Origin: Hahella sp. HNIBRBA332 | GTDB taxonomy: Bacteria; Pseudomonadota; Gammaproteobacteria; Pseudomonadales; Oleiphilaceae | Assembly (NCBI RefSeq): GCF_030719035.1 | Contig: NZ_CP132203.1 | Coordinates: forward strand, 5,350,501-5,414,500 | Length of the DNA: 64,000 nucleotides | Reading direction: 5' to 3' | In this document: one piece after another, positions 15,433 to 24,748 of the stretch | How the letters are laid out: each line of letters opens with the position of its first letter | Numbering within the stretch: the first letter of the stretch is position 1 | Program-made: the position numbers and the translations under genes | Notes under the pieces: generated by a model | What the model saw: the letters and a program-made list of their open reading frames with translations, nothing else | Databases searched by the model: none | Told to the model about the DNA's origin: nothing

Positions 15433-16140
15433 TCAAGGACTCCAAAAAACATTGAGGCCTGGGCGGATAAATCCGCGCACGGGCATCTCCGCCACTGCGT
15501 CCAGCTTAGCCAGCACCTTGTTAAGGGTGGTCAGCTTGTCTTCGCCAGTGATATGCAGCGCCTGATGCCTGGCCGCCGCCAAAACCTTGTAGGACAGAGT
15601 CATACGCGGATGCAGTGCGGTGACCGGATGCATCGGGGCGCACTTGTCCGTCGTGCTGAGTCCATGAGCCAGCTCTTTTGCGCCTGGAAACAAGGAGGCC
15701 GTGTGTCCATCGGCGCCCATTCCCAAAATCAGAACGTCAATCGGCCAAGATAATTCCGCCAGCCTGGCTTCCAGTTGTTCGCACCCCTCTTCAGGGGTAG
15801 CGGCTGCATTTTTCAGCGGCAGGAAATTCGCTTCCGCCGCCGGGCCTTGCAACAAAAATTCTTTCACCAGCGCGGCGTTACTGTCGTCATGGGTTTCATC
15901 CACCCAGCGTTCATCCGCCAGAGTGACGTCCACCTTACTCCAAGGCAGCTCCTGCTGCGCCAGTAACTTGAAGAAAGCCACCGGTGTACGGCCGCCGGAA
16001 ATCACCAGCAAGGCGCGATCCTTTTCCTGCAGCGCGGCGCGCAGCCACTCCGCTGTCTGCAACGCCAGCTTATGCGCCAGCGCTTCACGTTCTTCTTCCA
16101 ATTGCAGGGTGACGCCCTGCGGCCAGGATAGTTCAAGCAT
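15433..16140 (-). CDS. pgl: 6-phosphogluconolactonase
   Basis: A 235-residue member of the NagB/SOL group of sugar-phosphate lactonases. It has VISGGRTPVAFFKLLA near residue 50, VTLADERWVDETHDDSN near 75, and LGMGADGHTASLFPGA near 145, which includes the catalytic histidine. It hydrolyses 6-phosphogluconolactone made by the upstream zwf product in the cytoplasm. Its ATG overlaps the zwf stop by eight bases (ATGCTTGA), so the two are translationally coupled. Confidence 0.95.
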   Translation of the reverse strand: MLELSWPQGVTLQLEEEREALAHKLALQTAEWLRAALQEKDRALLVISGGRTPVAFFKLLAQQELPWSKVDVTLADERWVDETHDDSNAALVKEFLLQGPAAEANFLPLKNAAATPEEGCEQLEARLAELSWPIDVLILGMGADGHTASLFPGAKELAHGLSTTDKCAPMHPVTALHPRMTLSYKVLAAARHQALHITGEDKLTTLNKVLAKLDAVAEMPVRGFIRPGLNVFWSP

Positions 16141-17617
16141 CTTCGTACCAGCTCCTTCCGTCCCGGGTGATCATGGCGATGGAAGCCACGGGGCCCCAAC
16201 TTCCTGCAGGATATTTCTTGGGCGGCAGTCCCAACTCAGCCCAGCCTTCAATGACCTGATCAATCCAGCGCCATGCGTACTCCACTTCATCGCGACGCAC
16301 GAACAGGTACTGGTTGCCTTTGATGACTTCCCACAGCAATCGCTCGTAGGCGTCGGGCACCCGACCGGTGTTGAAAGCTTCGGAGAAGCTCAGTTGCAAC
16401 GGCCCCTGACGCAGACGCATGCCTTTATCCAGGCCCTGGTCTTTAGTCAGCACCTGCAGGGAAATGCCTTCATCCGGTTGCAGACGGATAATCAGTTTGT
16501 TGTTGGCCAGATGTTTCTGGTCCGGATCAAATATGTAGTGCGGCGCCGGCTTGAAATGAATAATGATTTCCGACAGCTTCTGCGGCATACGCTTACCGGT
16601 GCGCATGTAGAACGGCACGCCCGCCCAGCGCCAGTTGCAAATTTCCGCCTTGATGGCGACGAAACTTTCCGTGGAGCTGCCCTCGTTGGCGCCCTCTTCG
16701 TCCAGATATCCTGGAACCGGTTTGCCGTCGATGTTGCCAGCAGTGTACTGTCCGCGCACCATGTGGGTTTCCATCAGATCCGGCGTAATCGGCTTCAGCG
16801 CTTTCAGCACTTTCACTTTTTCATCACGGATACTGCCGGCAGACAGATCGGAAGGCGGATCCATGGCGATCAGACACAACAATTGCAGCAGGTGGTTCTG
16901 CACCATGTCACGCAACTGTCCCGCCTTGTCAAAATATCCCCAGCGTCCTTCGATGCCGACTTTCTCCGCCACCGTGATTTCCACGTGAGAGATGTAACGC
17001 TGATTCCACTGGGTCGCGAATAAATTATTGGCGAAGCGCAGCGCTATCAGATTCTGTACGGTCTCTTTCCCCAGATAATGGTCGATGCGGTACAGCTGGG
17101 ATTCATCAAAGAACTCCGCCAAACGGTCATTAATCTCGAAGGAGGACTCCAGGTTATGACCAATGGGTTTTTCCACCACGACGCGGGTGGACGGCTGAAT
17201 GCAGTCGGCCCCTTTCAGATTTTCCCCGATCATGCCGTAAATCGCGGGAGGGGTCGCCATGTAGACGATCAGAGGGACTTCAGAATCCCCGCGCCATTGA
17301 TTGATGTTGCGATAGCCTTCGGCGTCGCCGAAATCGAGCTGCTGGAAGCGGACTTTACCGAAAAAGCGTTTCAGTGCGGCGTCGTCCAAGTCGTTCTTGG
17401 ACAGTAACGCCTTGAAACGCTCCAGGGTCTGCGCCTTGAACGATTCTTCGTCAACGTCCTGTCTGGCCAGCGCGAGAATGCGAGTCTGCGGATGTAGCAG
17501 TTTCGCCCGTTCCAGTTGAAATAGCGCCGGGAACAACTTGCGTTGCGCCAGATCGCCCAGCGCGCCGAAGAGCGCCAAGTCACATTGTGTAGATGCTGCT
17601 CGATTCATAGTTTTCAT
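16133..17617 (-). CDS. zwf: Glucose-6-phosphate 1-dehydrogenase
   Basis: The 494-residue product has the NADP-binding loop LFGALGDLAQRKLFPALF near the N-terminus, the active-site motif YRIDHYLGKETVQN near residue 198, VEKPIGHN and a full-length C-terminal domain. It oxidises glucose-6-phosphate and so feeds both the Entner-Doudoroff and the pentose phosphate routes. It is the first gene of a leftward operon with pgl and eda, divergent from hexR, with HexR-type operator sequences in the gap. An in-frame ATG three codons into the frame is an alternative start. Confidence 0.96.
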   Translation of the reverse strand: MKTMNRAASTQCDLALFGALGDLAQRKLFPALFQLERAKLLHPQTRILALARQDVDEESFKAQTLERFKALLSKNDLDDAALKRFFGKVRFQQLDFGDAEGYRNINQWRGDSEVPLIVYMATPPAIYGMIGENLKGADCIQPSTRVVVEKPIGHNLESSFEINDRLAEFFDESQLYRIDHYLGKETVQNLIALRFANNLFATQWNQRYISHVEITVAEKVGIEGRWGYFDKAGQLRDMVQNHLLQLLCLIAMDPPSDLSAGSIRDEKVKVLKALKPITPDLMETHMVRGQYTAGNIDGKPVPGYLDEEGANEGSSTESFVAIKAEICNWRWAGVPFYMRTGKRMPQKLSEIIIHFKPAPHYIFDPDQKHLANNKLIIRLQPDEGISLQVLTKDQGLDKGMRLRQGPLQLSFSEAFNTGRVPDAYERLLWEVIKGNQYLFVRRDEVEYAWRWIDQVIEGWAELGLPPKKYPAGSWGPVASIAMITRDGRSWYEDA

Positions 17618-17621
17618 ATTT

Positions 17622-17639
17622 GGTAGTAATTATTCGTAA
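17622..17639. promoter_or_regulatory. Possible HexR half-site next to zwf
   Basis: GGTAGTAATT matches the left half of the perfect palindrome at 17811-17828, but the right half is degenerate. It lies immediately upstream of the zwf start. Confidence 0.3.
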
Positions 17640-17684
17640 TTTTGAGACAAAAAATTGGCATTTTCAACCTGAAACGGCAAATAT

Positions 17685-17702
17685 CGTGATAATTTTACTA
17701 CA
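17685..17702. promoter_or_regulatory. Imperfect HexR-type operator upstream of zwf
   Basis: CGTGATAATTTTACTACA agrees with the perfect palindrome at 17811-17828 at 14 of 18 positions, including the whole ACTACA half. Its position 70-85 bases before zwf fits repression of the zwf operon by HexR. Confidence 0.55.
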
Positions 17703-17810
17703 TTTCCCGTATTCATCTGATTTCCCTTCCACTTATTGACTAGTAGCCGACCGACCGTTCGGCTGGCGACCCAGGGTGCGCAGAGTTATATTAGAGGCGA
17801 TAACAAAATG

Positions 17811-17828
17811 TGTAGTAATTTCACTACA
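17811..17828. promoter_or_regulatory. HexR-type operator (palindrome)
   Basis: TGTAGTAATTTCACTACA is a palindrome with perfect 6-base arms and resembles the TGTA-N-TACA sites reported for HexR in gammaproteobacteria. It lies 37 bases before the preferred hexR start, so it suits autorepression and control of the divergent zwf operon. Confidence 0.7.
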
Positions 17829-17864
17829 ACAATAAATAAATCGCTCCCGGAATCCATACAGATA

Positions 17865-18749
17865 ATGAATGAAACCATAACCCACCAGAATCTGCTGGAG
17901 GTGATCCGGCAGAGGCTCGACGATTTGAATAAATCCGAGCGCAAAGTCGCCGAAGTTATCCTGCGCGACCCCAAAGCCGCTACTCGCTACAGTATAGCCG
18001 CACTGGCGCGCGCCTCCGACGTCAGTGAACCAACCGTCAACCGCTTTTGTCGTAATTTCGCAGCCAGCGGATTTCCCGATTTCAAGCTCCAGTTAGCGCA
18101 AAGCCTCGCCAGCGGCACGCCTTACGTGAGCCAGAGCGTGGAGTCGAACGATACTGTTGAAGAGTACAGCGACAAAATATTCCTCAGCACCATCGCCGAT
18201 CTGGATAAAGCCAGGCAGTCTCTGAACACTTCAGGCATTTCCAAGGCGGTGGACTATCTTATCCAGGCCAAGCAAATTTCATTTTTCGGCATGGGCGCCT
18301 CAGCCGCCGTGGCCATCGACGCCCAGCATAAGTTTTTCCGCTTCAATATTCCGGTCACTGCCTACGACGACTTTCTCATGCAACGTATGGTCGCCGCCGC
18401 CGCTCATACGGGCGACGCCATCGTCGCCATTTCGTACACCGGGCGAACGCGGGAGATGGTGGAAGTCGCCAAAATTGCGCGGGAACGGGGCGCCATCGTG
18501 ATCGGCATCACGGCTCCGAACTCGCCACTGGCGAAGGAATGCACCGTGGCGCTGGACGTCATCGCGCCGGAAGATACGGACGTATACATGCCAATGACGT
18601 CGCGAATCGTGCATTTGGCGGTGATCGATATTCTCGCCACCGGCGTCACCCTCAAGCGCGGCGCGGATTTCCATTCGCATCTGAAGCGCATCAAGGACAG
18701 CCTCCGCGACACCCGTTACCCTCACGATGACGGCGCTGACAGCGTCTGA
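17865..18749 (+). CDS. hexR: HexR, RpiR-family transcriptional regulator of central carbon metabolism
   Basis: The product of about 294 residues has an N-terminal RpiR helix-turn-helix (LNKSERKVAEVIL, YSIAALARASDVSEPTVNRFCR) and a C-terminal SIS sugar-phosphate domain (ISFFGMGASAAVAIDAQHKFFR, ISYTGRTREMVEVAKIARERG, YMPMTSRI). HexR binds KDPG and derepresses zwf and other Entner-Doudoroff genes. The start at 17865 gives the usual N-terminus. An in-frame ATG at 17808 has a better ribosome-binding site but would place the operator inside the gene. It is divergent from zwf. Confidence 0.93.
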   Translation: MNETITHQNLLEVIRQRLDDLNKSERKVAEVILRDPKAATRYSIAALARASDVSEPTVNRFCRNFAASGFPDFKLQLAQSLASGTPYVSQSVESNDTVEEYSDKIFLSTIADLDKARQSLNTSGISKAVDYLIQAKQISFFGMGASAAVAIDAQHKFFRFNIPVTAYDDFLMQRMVAAAAHTGDAIVAISYTGRTREMVEVAKIARERGAIVIGITAPNSPLAKECTVALDVIAPEDTDVYMPMTSRIVHLAVIDILATGVTLKRGADFHSHLKRIKDSLRDTRYPHDDGADSV

Positions 18750-19083
18750 TTCTCCGCGCGGATTCTTCCTTTCTACTTTTTATATAAACATAAACCCGGA
18801 GCGTGACAGCAACTCTCCGGGCGCTCTCGTTCTGCTCCCTTCATCGCCGGAATAGCGCTCGCTATCAGCTTGGCGCTCGCCATTACTACCTTTCTCCTCC
18901 CCCCTCCCCCTGACTCCTCCCCCCCCAAAACTTTCCTAACGGAGGATGTGCCATATCAGACGTTCACTGAGTATGAGACCCAGCAAATAACAATTTGTCC
19001 CATCGACAAAGCGCCTCCGTTATCCGGGCGTACGCAAAGGTCCGGCCTGGCGAGTCCTTTAACAACAAGAGCAGGAAAAAACG
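18750..19083. other. hexR-porin intergenic region with a pyrimidine/C-rich tract
   Basis: A 334-base spacer. An inverted repeat CCCGGAG / CTCTCCGGG near 18795-18820 may be a weak hexR terminator, without a T-run. Between 18891 and 18926 the plus strand is almost pure pyrimidine, with C-runs of 6, 5 and 8. The opposite strand could fold as a G-quadruplex. No supported gene. The porin promoter should be here, with an AGGA ribosome-binding site just before 19084. Confidence 0.5.
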
Positions 19084-20280
19084 ATGACAGACAAGAACAA
19101 CAAGCGCCTCTTCAAAGTAGCCCCTCTGGCGACAGCCATCGCGGCTTCTTTGTTCACCGTGAACGCCAGCGCCGTTGAGTGGCATGGCTACGCGCGTTCA
19201 GGCATCGGCATGAGCGACAACGGCGACCAGCAGTGCATCAACAAGCAGGCGGTTGGCCGTTTGGGCAACGAATGCGAAACCTATGCGGAGCTGGATCTTC
19301 AGCAAGAGCTTTTCAACCGCGACGGCAGAACGTTCAAAGTTGAAACCATGCTCAGTTACAAATCCAACCAGGACGGAGACTACGAGGCTCTGAACAGCGA
19401 AGACGATGAAATCGCGCTTCGCCAGATGAACGTTCAGGCCAAAGGGGTGCTGGGATTCGCCCCCGAAGCGACGCTATGGGCTGGCAAGCGCTACTATCAG
19501 CGCCACGATATTCACCATCTGGATCTTTTCTACTGGGACGTGTCTGGTCCTGGCGCCGGTATTGAAGGCATCGACGCAGGCGCTGGCAAGTTCTCCGCCG
19601 CCTGGACCAGAGGCTACGGCAACATAAACATCCTCGACTTCCGTTATTCCGGCATTCAAGTCGGCGCCAGCTCACTGGAAGTTGGCCTGGACCTAGCCAA
19701 ACCAAGACTGACAGACGCACAGAAAGACGCCGGCGCAGCAGATGATCTGAGCACTTTGCTCACCGCTGAGTTATCCACGCCGATTATGGACGGCTTCAAT
19801 AAAATCGTATTCCAGTACGGAACAGAAGGCTACGCCTCGCCAATGCGCAACTTCGGCGGCGGTCAGTGGAACGGAACGCTGGATAAAGGCGGCAAAGGCT
19901 TTCGCCTGATCGACTGGGGCGTAGTAAAACCCAGCGCCAATATCGAACTCAGCTACGCAGCCATGTATGGCGTCTTCGAAGACGACACCATGAATGACGA
20001 CTCTTCTTTCTACAGCATCTCCGCGCGTCCAGCATATAAGTGGTCTGATTACATGCGCACTTATCTGGAAGTAGGCTACTTCGCTGCAGACGACGATGGC
20101 GTCGACTCCCAGTTGGACAAAATCACTATCGCACAAGCCTGGTCCGCCGGCCCCAGCTTCTGGGCGCGTCCGGAAATCCGGGTTTTCGCCAGCTACATTA
20201 ACGATGGCGAAGGCGCGCCATTTGAAGGCGGCGAAGACAGTGTGCTGAACTTTGGCGTCCAAATGGAAGCCTGGTGGTAA
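19084..20280 (+). CDS. LamB-type maltoporin family outer-membrane porin
   Basis: The 398-residue precursor has a signal peptide ending in NASA, then VEWHGYARSGIGMSDNG, a start typical of maltoporin-family barrels. The line ATLWAGKRYYQRHDIHHLDLF followed by YWDVSGPGAGIEG is the LamB signature strand and loop, and the sequence ends in an aromatic residue (EAWW), as trimeric porins do. It should admit maltodextrins or related sugars across the outer membrane. It is transcribed away from hexR, and sugar-linked control through HexR is possible but no operator was seen at its own start. A strong terminator follows. Confidence 0.88.
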   Translation: MTDKNNKRLFKVAPLATAIAASLFTVNASAVEWHGYARSGIGMSDNGDQQCINKQAVGRLGNECETYAELDLQQELFNRDGRTFKVETMLSYKSNQDGDYEALNSEDDEIALRQMNVQAKGVLGFAPEATLWAGKRYYQRHDIHHLDLFYWDVSGPGAGIEGIDAGAGKFSAAWTRGYGNINILDFRYSGIQVGASSLEVGLDLAKPRLTDAQKDAGAADDLSTLLTAELSTPIMDGFNKIVFQYGTEGYASPMRNFGGGQWNGTLDKGGKGFRLIDWGVVKPSANIELSYAAMYGVFEDDTMNDDSSFYSISARPAYKWSDYMRTYLEVGYFAADDDGVDSQLDKITIAQAWSAGPSFWARPEIRVFASYINDGEGAPFEGGEDSVLNFGVQMEAWW

Positions 20281-20316
20281 TCCACCCCCCATTCCCCAAT
20301 CTCAACCCAAGTGTTC

Positions 20317-20341
20317 GGGCCGGTTAACCGGCCCTTTTTTT
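20317..20341 (+). terminator. Rho-independent terminator after the porin gene
   Basis: GGGCCGG-TTAA-CCGGCCC forms a perfect stem, with the central TTAA as loop, followed by seven T residues. Confidence 0.93.
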
Positions 20342-20445
20342 GCCCGTCAGACTTTACTGCCCACACCAGACGCCTTCGCTCTTTGTCGATCACGGCAGCG
20401 CCTGCTATTTTTTATTGATAAGTCTCACAATCCTCAGGGTGTATT

Positions 20446-22674
20446 TTGTCCGCTAGAGCGTCTTATCACTTGCTGTTATCGCTACTCGTCTTTTGCCTGG
20501 GTTTTACAATGACGCTGTCCCTATGGTCGCGCATTGATATCGAAACCAGCGAAAGACGGCAATACGCCCTGGATTACCAAGCCGAGTTTCTCAGCAAACG
20601 CATTACCCGCCAGTTTCTGGAGCAAGTGCGCGCGCTTAAGCGTCTTGCCGCCTACTGGGACAATAATGGCGGCTTCAGTAAGGACACCTGGCGTAAAAAC
20701 GCTGAAACGTTGCATAAGGATTTCCCTAATTTCAAAGCCATTGAATGGACTGACAAAAACTACGTTATCCAGTGGATCGAGCCGATGGCTGGCAATGAAC
20801 AGGCTCTCGGCTTCAACGTGGCCTTCAACGAGAGCCGGCGTCGGGCCCTGGACGCCGCCCGCGCGCAAGGCGACATCAACTCCACGCCAGTGATTACCCT
20901 GCAACAAGGCGGCCAAGGTGTGGTCGTATACGCTCCCATTAGCAAAGGGGAAGACTTTCAAGGGTTTATCGTCGGCGTTTTTCTGGTGGAGCAGTTGCTG
21001 GGCAGCCTCATCTCGCCACAGGAAGAAAATCACTTTCATGTACGCGTGTATGAGGAAGACAAACTGATATTCAGCAACAGCTCAGCTGACGTCAGTCCCG
21101 ACATCAGCGCATCGGCCGACTGGAGGCCCCTGCAGCTTTCCTGGCGTCTGAGCGTACAACCAAAATCCGACTGGCTGCACAATTACTCATCCCCCCTTCC
21201 CGCCTTCGTCATGAGCGCAGGGTCTATTTCCTCAGCGCTGCTGGCCTGGGTATGCTTTCTAGCCATGTCTCTGGGCCGTCAACGCCGTTCGTTACTCAGC
21301 GCCAACGAGTCCCTGCAAAGTGAAATCGCCAATCGACAGGAAGTGGAGCAAACCCTGTCCCACGTCATCACCCATGACGCATTAACTGGATTACCCAATC
21401 GATCGTTTTTTCAGGAAGACCTGGCTCAAGCCCTACTTCGCGCCCAACGCGCCAACCGATATCTCGCCGTCATGCTGGTCGATCTGGATCAGTTCAAGAA
21501 AATCAATGATACCCTCACTCACAATGCCGGCGACCAACTCGTAGTAGCGCTGACCAAGCGCTTCAACACATTGCTGGAAAGTGAGATCAGCATCGCCCGC
21601 GCCGGCGGCGATGAATTCATGATGCTGCTGGAGAACCCCGAATCCGTGGATGAGGTGATCGCAATCGCCAATCGCATTATGGCCTGTATGAAACAGCCCT
21701 TTACGCTAAACGATGAAGAGGTCTTTATCACCTGCAGTATCGGCATCGCCGTCTACCCAGAAGGCGGCGTCAGCGCCGAAGATTTGATCCGCAACGCCGA
21801 CGCCGCGCTCTACCGGGCGAAAGCGGCGGGACGCAACGGCTATCACTTCTACACTACGGGCATGCATGCGGAAGCGCTTAAAAGACTGGAACTGGACCGC
21901 TGGTTACGCGAAGCGATAGAGCGCAACGAACTCAGTCTCGCGTATCAACCGAAAGTGAACCTGAAGACACGCGACTACACTGGAGCCGAAGCACTGCTGC
22001 GCTGGTATCGTCCGGAACAGGGTTTTATCTCACCGGCGGAATTTATTCCTCTGGCTGAAGAAACCGGCTTAATCAAGGAATTGGGTATGTGGGTAGTGCG
22101 CCGAGCCTGTCAGCAGTTATCGGAATGGCGAGGCACCCCGTTGGGTCATATCCGGCTCGCAATCAATTTATCCGCCATCCAATTGGAAGACAAAGATCTG
22201 GTCCACAAGATCGACGACCTCCTGCGGGAATTCGACGTCCCACCGAGGCAATTGGAGTTCGAACTGACAGAGGAGGTTTTCATCCAGAATATCGAGTCCA
22301 ACATGGCCCACCTCAACGAGCTGATCAAGATGGGCTTCCGACTATCCATCGACGACTTTGGCGTTGGTTACTCCTCCCTCGCCTACCTCAAGCACTTCCC
22401 CATCTCTTGCATCAAAATCGACCGTAGCTTTGTGTCGCAACTGGAAACAAATGCGGATGATCGGGTCATCATTAACGCAGTCATCGCCATGGCGCACAAC
22501 CTTAATCTGAGCGTCGTGGCGGAAGGCGTGGAAACAGAAGCGCAAGCCGCCTATCTGCAAAAACAGGGTTGCGATGAAGCTCAGGGATACCTGTTCGCCA
22601 AACCCTTGCCCCCGGATCAGCTGTACAAACTGGCCACGTCGCTGAGAAACGGGACCAGCCTGCAGCAGGGATAG
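20446..22674 (+). CDS. CHASE-GGDEF-EAL cyclic-di-GMP signalling protein
   Basis: A 742-residue membrane protein. A first hydrophobic helix (residues 8-26) and a second (about 255-277) enclose a periplasmic CHASE sensor domain with FKAIEWTDKNYVIQWIEPM and STPVITLQQGGQGVVVYAPI. The cytoplasmic GGDEF domain has an intact AGGDEF motif at about 386-391, without an RxxD inhibitory site directly before it. The EAL domain has AEALLRW, ELTEEVFIQNIESNM, IDDFGVGYSSLAYL, IKIDRSFV and VAEGVET, so all metal and catalytic residues for phosphodiesterase activity are present. Both activities are plausible. The TTG start at 20446 is required to include the first helix. The ligand is unknown. Confidence 0.9.
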   Translation: MSARASYHLLLSLLVFCLGFTMTLSLWSRIDIETSERRQYALDYQAEFLSKRITRQFLEQVRALKRLAAYWDNNGGFSKDTWRKNAETLHKDFPNFKAIEWTDKNYVIQWIEPMAGNEQALGFNVAFNESRRRALDAARAQGDINSTPVITLQQGGQGVVVYAPISKGEDFQGFIVGVFLVEQLLGSLISPQEENHFHVRVYEEDKLIFSNSSADVSPDISASADWRPLQLSWRLSVQPKSDWLHNYSSPLPAFVMSAGSISSALLAWVCFLAMSLGRQRRSLLSANESLQSEIANRQEVEQTLSHVITHDALTGLPNRSFFQEDLAQALLRAQRANRYLAVMLVDLDQFKKINDTLTHNAGDQLVVALTKRFNTLLESEISIARAGGDEFMMLLENPESVDEVIAIANRIMACMKQPFTLNDEEVFITCSIGIAVYPEGGVSAEDLIRNADAALYRAKAAGRNGYHFYTTGMHAEALKRLELDRWLREAIERNELSLAYQPKVNLKTRDYTGAEALLRWYRPEQGFISPAEFIPLAEETGLIKELGMWVVRRACQQLSEWRGTPLGHIRLAINLSAIQLEDKDLVHKIDDLLREFDVPPRQLEFELTEEVFIQNIESNMAHLNELIKMGFRLSIDDFGVGYSSLAYLKHFPISCIKIDRSFVSQLETNADDRVIINAVIAMAHNLNLSVVAEGVETEAQAAYLQKQGCDEAQGYLFAKPLPPDQLYKLATSLRNGTSLQQG

Positions 22675-22679
22675 CGGCT

Positions 22680-23105
22680 TTATTTAGCCGGCTCTACGTA
22701 AACCACCGGCTGTTCACCGCTGTTATCCAAGTAAAAGCTGTACACACCAGTTTCAGGCGGATTGAATTTGAAGTTTTCAAATACGGACGAGCAATTGGCC
22801 TTGGACTTCTTACCAAACTCCAGCATTTGGTCTTCCTGGGACAGGAAGCCGCAGTTGGTTCCTGCGCTCCAGGCTGCGTCGCCAAATTTCAGTTCATAGG
22901 GTTGCCCGTCCGCCTTCAGTTCCACACTGGCGACATAAAGATCCGGTCCGGCTTTTTTAACCTTGTATTCATCCAGCGCATCCCACCATGCAAACTGCCC
23001 TCGCAGGTACAGGGACTGGCTGAGATCACGCTTGCCGCCAGTAGAGGCGCAACCGGCCAGTAATAGGGTCGCGGCCAAAGCAGAAATAAGGATTGGCTTT
23101 TGCAT
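22680..23105 (-). CDS. Uncharacterised lipoprotein
   Basis: A 141-residue lipoprotein with lipobox LLAG-C near residue 19. The mature part, including YLRGQFAWWDALDEYKVKK, LYVASVELKADGQPYELKFGDAAWS and NPPETGVYSFYLDNSGEQPVVYV, has the look of a small beta-sandwich related to carbohydrate-binding or SusE/pullulanase-associated domains. That similarity is only by eye. It ends six bases from the convergent CHASE-GGDEF-EAL gene. An AGGAG ribosome-binding site precedes the start. Confidence 0.65.
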   Translation of the reverse strand: MQKPILISALAATLLLAGCASTGGKRDLSQSLYLRGQFAWWDALDEYKVKKAGPDLYVASVELKADGQPYELKFGDAAWSAGTNCGFLSQEDQMLEFGKKSKANCSSVFENFKFNPPETGVYSFYLDNSGEQPVVYVEPAK

Positions 23106-23291
23106 TCTTGTTCTCCTGCAAAGTTGTTATTGGAAGAGTCGCAGTCAGGACTAAAATGCTCGGCGAAACAGGGCTAAGACGCATCATCTATAACGCCACA
23201 TGAAGGGGCGTAGCGTCAGGAAGGAGAGGGAGTAGATTGAAGAAGCGCGCGAGGGTCTAGAGAAAGGGGCTGTGATCGATGCAGACGCCGC

Positions 23292-24215
23292 TTATAGCGG
23301 CGTCGCGGAAGCGTCCAGGGTTGTGGTCTTGTCGCCATCATCATTGACGACAACCACTGTGACCGTTTGTTCAGCGAAGGAAAACCCTTGGTCATTCAGC
23401 TCTGGATTGTCTTTGGGATTACAGCTGTACGCCAGGCGGTAGGCCCCGTTGTCCGGATTCCAGATAACCGCCTTATACATGCCATTTTCCGGATTCGCAG
23501 CGCTGGACAGCACGGCTGTCGCCACTGGATCCTTATCGTCACCGTCAATATCGTCCAGAACCGCATGGGCGCCGGCGAACATATATATCGCGCCAGCATA
23601 CTGGCCGGAGTCGTCACAGTTGGCCGCCAGCAATTCAGGCGCAACATTCACGGTCAAAGAGCGTACGCTGTTCAAATCCACTGTTTTCAATACTGGCTTA
23701 AGTTTGAACTGACGGTTGTTCTCGATGATGGAGCGTCTCAAATCCAAATCAATCAGAAAACCTTTGGGCTGTCCGGCGCTTATCAAGAACTCTCGGTCAA
23801 TTTTCAGGCCATCCAGATTATCTTCGGGAATGGCCAGCTCATAGCGAGAGCCATCCGCTAACTCAATGTAGGAGTCGAAAATACCGTCCAGACGAGCATT
23901 CACCATCAGTCGCAGCCATGAGTATGCGCCAATGCCCAGCTCACCCTGCAACAGGGAAATACGATTTCCCGCCAGGGATTCTGACAACAAATCTATACTG
24001 CGCGGCTCTGCATATTCGTAGACGGAACGACCGTTTGATTGAGACTGGATCTCCACGCCGGTAAATTCAATGACCACCTTGGTCGCTCCATCCACCGGCG
24101 CATCGGTGATTTCGAGAGAAAACGGAGCCTTGTCCGCAGCGCTTTCATCCTGTCCGCAACCGAACAGACTTAGCGCGCCGACAAGAAGCAAAAATTTAAG
24201 CACGAGTTTCAACAT
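23292..24215 (-). CDS. DUF4382 domain lipoprotein
   Basis: The 307-residue product has lipobox SLFG-C, then FSLEITDAPVDGATKVVIEFTGVEI, the opening strand of DUF4382 domains, and LLQGELGIGAYSWLRLMVNA followed by FLIDLDLRRSIIE and FKLKPVLKTVDL. DUF4382 proteins are exported proteins of unknown function with beta-rich folds. The C-terminal third is an additional beta-rich segment with two cysteines (AANCDDSG, AYSCNPKDN). GGGGAG lies seven bases before the ATG at 24215; an ATG two codons upstream is too close to it. Confidence 0.75.
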   Translation of the reverse strand: MLKLVLKFLLLVGALSLFGCGQDESAADKAPFSLEITDAPVDGATKVVIEFTGVEIQSQSNGRSVYEYAEPRSIDLLSESLAGNRISLLQGELGIGAYSWLRLMVNARLDGIFDSYIELADGSRYELAIPEDNLDGLKIDREFLISAGQPKGFLIDLDLRRSIIENNRQFKLKPVLKTVDLNSVRSLTVNVAPELLAANCDDSGQYAGAIYMFAGAHAVLDDIDGDDKDPVATAVLSSAANPENGMYKAVIWNPDNGAYRLAYSCNPKDNPELNDQGFSFAEQTVTVVVVNDDGDKTTTLDASATPL

Positions 24216-24748
24216 CGTCATTCTCCCCGCTCACACTCCGGAGAAACGAAACCGGCCCGATTTCTGGGTTCTTCCATAGAATCTATCTAACCTTTTCTGC
24301 AAAACATTCGCGTTTGCGGCGGAAAAAGCGCCGGATACCCTGGCGACCAATACTCAAACCTATCCTGCTTACACGCGAATCATCCAACAAGCGGCGTATT
24401 TAACCCCATGATTGATGAAATTACGACCATCCATATGGACTATTTGGACGATCGTACCGCCTACACTCTCCGGATGAGCATTAATAATGGCTTTTATTAT
24501 CATGAGGTTATAAAAGTGGCGCGCTATAAATTCGTAATAAAGTCGCAGACTTCAACGCCATTCCGCAAAGCAACAATGACCTTGCAGATACATATTCATT
24601 TATATGTATATCGTTATTACATTTCGAGTGCAGGACGCACTTATTCCATTAAGACAAGGAAAATCAATAATGAAGGAAGGGCTATTTTTCACAGAGAGCG
24701 ATAGCAACCGTCGCCTGGTTCGCTATCGCTTAGTAAAGTCCAACGCGA
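24216..24748. other. AT-rich intergenic region with a strong hairpin and a tiny possible ORF
   Basis: About 530 bases without a supported gene. An open frame at 24408-24704 has no recognisable similarity. Near the end, AGCGATAGCAACC (24697-24709) pairs with GGTT-c-GCTATCGCT (24717-24730) to make a long hairpin just beyond the methyltransferase stop, without a T-run. A 30-codon frame from an ATG at 24670, preceded by AAGGA, runs to 24762 through this hairpin and into the convergent gene. It cannot be confirmed from sequence. Confidence 0.35.

Noticed and set aside
15701..17023. 440-codon plus-strand frame across pgl and zwf
   Set aside because: Antisense to two well-identified enzymes; no ribosome-binding site and no motifs.
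24408..24704. 98-codon plus-strand frame in the 24 kb spacer
   Set aside because: No recognised similarity, weak start context and AT-rich composition typical of non-coding DNA here.
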